Positions 60,912 through 64,000 of a stretch of DNA of 64,000 nt are shown piece after piece (positions within the stretch are counted from its first letter, which is position 1; the number at the start of each line of letters is the position of its first letter). Under the pieces are notes generated by a model that ran no database searches, was not told the DNA's origin, and saw only the letters and a list, made by a program, of their open reading frames with translations. The DNA is taken from assembly GCA_033439765.1 (NCBI GenBank), contig JAULSN010000010.1, positions 1,178,001 to 1,242,000 of the forward strand. The letters run 5' to 3'. Source of the stretch: Lasiosphaeria ovina. Lineage: Eukaryota > Ascomycota > Sordariomycetes > Sordariales > Lasiosphaeriaceae. The translations under genes and the position numbers were made by a program.

Positions 60912-63756
60912 TGGAACGGTCGGAAGACGGAATCGGAGCCGACGTAGGAAAGGCGTTTGAAAGTGCCCCAAGGCGCGCGCGCACGCACACGGGAGGAGGG
61001 GGGGGCGCGAGGCTTCGAGCTCGTCTTGAAGCCGGGCGGCACCGTGCCGCGGCGCCAGCAGGAAATGAATCCCTACCTACCGTGCTCCGTACCTACGGAG
61101 TACTGTTTATGCATACAGTACTGTATGTACATAGTATAATACAAAAGGTGCCAACATACCGAAGTTGGTCAAATTCGATCGATGGTGCTATCGAGACATG
61201 GGCGTGACGACCTGAGGCAGCACTTGCCAATCGCGACGCAATAATGGTTACTTGCTCTGCTGCTGGTGGCCGTGAATCCGTGATAATATCAATTCGGCGG
61301 CGGCTTGATCTTCAACAGGGACCAACTACTGAGACCAGCCGCCCTCGCATCGGCACATATCATGCCAGAGCGCCGTCCAGCTTTGGTAATCAATTCCATC
61401 GCATCCAGCGGGCGGGACCATTGCACCAGAGGACGACAATAGGACCAGAGAATCGCGAGCGGGATTGGATGGTGTGTGCCGACAACGGATCCAGGCTGGG
61501 TTTGACCGAATGCTTCCTTTCCTCTCCTGCCGTCATCGAGGGAGGGCAATGGAAAGCGAGAATGGAACCCGCCGACGACGAGAAGGTGGAGAAATACTGT
61601 GCTGTAAACGTGGAGTGCCACTAATTCCTCGCACTGTCTCTATGCTCCATTGTCCACCGTCTCGCCACCGTTCCCGTGTCCTGTTGACACTGTCAAAGAC
61701 TCAAGCGTTCCTGGGGAAGGGCCGCCAACTCAAAAGCCTCTGCCCCTTTTGGATACAAACGTTGCCATACGTAGACTCTCCTCCAGTGCTCCACACCAAG
61801 CACAGAGCGCACCTTCCACCCAACGCCCCGTGCCGTTTTGTGCCGTAAGACCTCACATGTACGGAGTACAGGTGGACTGAGTTCACAGCATAGTAATTCG
61901 AGTGTAGGTTGCCCTCAATTATAATCGACACCCTCTCACTCAGTGCTCGAGACGCGTATGTAGGTAGGGACTGTGTGTAAGCAATACCTCCCACACTTCA
62001 TATCGTAAGGTCGTCTTCCACTCTCTCATACAGTTCTACTGCACCGCAATACTGTGCTTTCCCGTTTCCAGTGAACCCGGGAGATCAAGAGGCGAGAGAC
62101 AGCGAGAGAAGGATTCGCAGGAGCAAGGTAACAAGACGCAGAGCTGGCTGGCTACGACTGGATGCCCACCACCCGCGTCTGCGAGTGGGCATAAGCGAAC
62201 AGTCAAACCAGCCCTTCGGTGCCGAGATTCTACAACCAGACCCCATTGTCGAGCTGCACCACCTTATTTAACGACCGTCTCCGTCTTGCAGGTCAATAGC
62301 TTGCTTGGTACCCAGTAGGACTACTTGAACAAGGTACCCGTATGTTATGTACTAGTATGGGCGTATCTTACGGAGTAGCAGGAGCTCCATTGGCTTTCTT
62401 CGTCGAGGGATCGACACTGGAGTCTGAAGTTGACGGCACGTCGATGGCAAGCATCTGATATCTCAGGAGATGGGTACAGTATCGGACTGACGTGATTTTC
62501 CGCCACTACCTTACCTTATTAAGTCGGGGAGATACTTACCTCAAGCAAGGCAGGGTCGAGCACTGTGCATATGTAGGCTTTGCCTTCTTACGTGTTTTAA
62601 GAACCTAAGCTACCAACTAACAGTATAAAACGTAGGACTGTTGCGCCATAGATTTCACCCCGTAGTTGGTATTTTGTCAGGCCCGTGAGCTTCATCCTTA
62701 ATAGGCCGGTTAGCGCCGCCCGGTAACGGCGGGGAAAGGCCAACCCAGGTTCTAGCAAGACCGGACGTTTTTATAGCACTTGAACGTTGTTTGCCTTTGC
62801 TTCTTTATTCAGACTCCCGAGAGACCGAGACTCGCCTGATTTAGATGCAGCATGCAAGTATGATGCTAAATCTGGCGATTTCAGCATTCCAAAGGGGCCT
62901 GGATTCTTACCAGAACACCTATCTCGGCCTCGCCTAACCTATTTTTTTCTTCTTATTTCCTCGATCCTCGAAGCTGCCAACCAAGAACAGGGGCCCCCCA
63001 ACAGCCAGAGAAGCCCAAATTCAAAGACTGCTTCGATATGTATGCCAAGCCTGCACTAGAAGCCTCATTGGCCTTTTGGCTGTCAGCTGCGAGCCCTGGC
63101 TGGCCGAACGACGCCAAGGGCGCATCATGCAGGGTGGTCTCTGGGCGCTACACCAGGACCGGATGCTATCCCACGATGGACAGACCATTTACGCCTTCAA
63201 GCCCATCGCAATTCAGTTAGTCCAACGTTTTAAACGTTTACCTCACGGTGAATGCGCAATATTCTTAAGGGCTAGGGAATAATGGTAGGTAATAACAGAC
63301 ACGCCGAAGTCAAAGCCTGATGCCTAACTGCGAGTTATATTCCGTCTCGGCGGCTTTTTCATGTGTTTTTTTGTTTTCCCTTTTGTTATGGCAAATGTGT
63401 TTATTCCTGCCGGGGTGCAGGACGGGGTCGTGGGGCATGAACAGCCCGCAGCTCGCTCCTCGTCCCAATTTGTCTCTGAGGCATGGAAATGGAAGCAGTC
63501 TCCCCCGGTTCCTGGGCTCCTGTGTGCCATCCCCCATTCGCGTGGCTCCCATGCTGTGGGCCCTTTCGCTTACCCTGCCTCCTGATTCGCACAAGCACAC
63601 CTGGCCCGCCTGTGCACCTCGGGGTCCTCCTTGGACCTGGATGCCCACCCTGTCTGTCGTCTTCAATCCGAAAGTCGTCTGATGCACTCACTTCCCACTG
63701 ACGTGAGCAACTGTCATCGCGACGCAGCACCAGCAAAAGTTTCCGCGTTGGTGCCG

Positions 63757-63780
63757 CATCCATCCATCCATCCATCCATC
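63757..63780. repeat. (CATC)6 microsatellite
   Basis: Six perfect CATC units in non-coding DNA near the right edge. Confidence 0.85.
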
Positions 63781-64000
63781 CCGCGAATCGCACTGCAACA
63801 CCGCAAGAACGGAGTGCTCCCAAATCTCAGGGCGTCCGTCCTTGGATCCTGATGACGCACGGAAGAGGCAGAAAGTTGGCGACGCGAGTCGATGCAGGCA
63901 TTGGAAGAGGAAAAGAAAAGACTGCCTTCTGTGCTGACGGATTCCGTTCACAGCCCCTAATGCTGCCTTTTCCAGCACATGAGTAAATGTTCATGCGGCG

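Larger units (their letters stand above)
59429..64000. other. gene-poor 4.5-kb region upstream of the homeobox gene
   Basis: Overlapping frames on both strands here lack domains and show no codon bias. The first 1.5 kb is GC-rich with many short direct repeats and is probably the promoter and leader of the homeobox gene. It also holds a 14-bp repeat (60814-60855), a TAGG tract (60894-60911), TACGGAGTA-like motifs near 61092, 61861 and 62370, and a CATC tract (63757-63780). A short protein-like frame at about 63076-63225 has no recognisable family. Confidence 0.5.

Noticed and set aside
63038..63282. Short protein-like frames near the right edge
   Set aside because: Some protein-like character but no family, start context or neighbouring exons.

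Overview
The window looks like nuclear DNA of a filamentous ascomycete, most likely a Sordariomycete. Coding regions are broken by short GT..AG introns, most of them 45 to 110 nt, with CTRAC-type branch points. The genes are fungal orthologues that are easy to place: Rli1/ABCE1, Chd1, Prp40, Sld3, TRAPP-II Trs65, an Ssk2/Os-4 MAPKKK, Med16, an Hst3/Hst4-type sirtuin and an Mnn10/Mnn11-type GT34. Genes lie on both strands with 0.3 to 4.5 kb of non-coding DNA between them. I saw no operon, CRISPR array, rRNA, convincing tRNA or intact transposon. The order-level assignment is inference from protein style, not from a marker gene.

Layout: 1-4832 has no supportable gene. 4833-6321 (+) is a Golgi GT34 alpha-1,6-mannosyltransferase. 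9379-10425 (+) is a secreted GH16 glucanase. 11050-12306 (-) is an unrecognised coiled-coil protein that may extend upstream, followed by an acyl-protein-thioesterase-like hydrolase at 12634-13545 (-). 17325-18682 (+) is a very GC-rich DUF3500 gene. 19189-22572 (-) is Mediator subunit 16. 25048-27142 (+) is the sirtuin. 29433-34707 (-) is Chd1. 37139-39788 (+) is Rli1 with 13 exons. 40258-43090 (-) is Prp40. 43743-45766 (+) is Trs65. 46212-49364 (-) is Sld3. 51032-55128 (+) is the HOG-pathway MAPKKK. 57106-59428 (-) is a homeobox transcription factor whose 5' end is unresolved. The last 4.5 kb is gene-poor.

The genes do not form one pathway. Most are housekeeping functions: nuclear regulation (Med16, sirtuin, Chd1, Prp40, Sld3, homeobox factor), ribosome recycling (Rli1), Golgi traffic and glycosylation (Trs65, GT34), and stress signalling (Ssk2). 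The GH16 enzyme is a secreted polysaccharide hydrolase.

The least explained features are: two micro-exons (12 and 6 nt) in Rli1; the orphan coiled-coil gene with possible coding sequence upstream of its first ATG; a block of diverged stem-loop repeats at 15564-15793; a 33-bp minisatellite at 55922-56072; three CACGTG boxes within 43 bp in a gene-free region; and interspersed short motifs (TAGGTACCTA-like and TACGGAGTA-like) confined to non-coding DNA. I found no clear evidence of a new multi-gene system. All exon joins were read by eye from splice signals, reading-frame phase and family fit.
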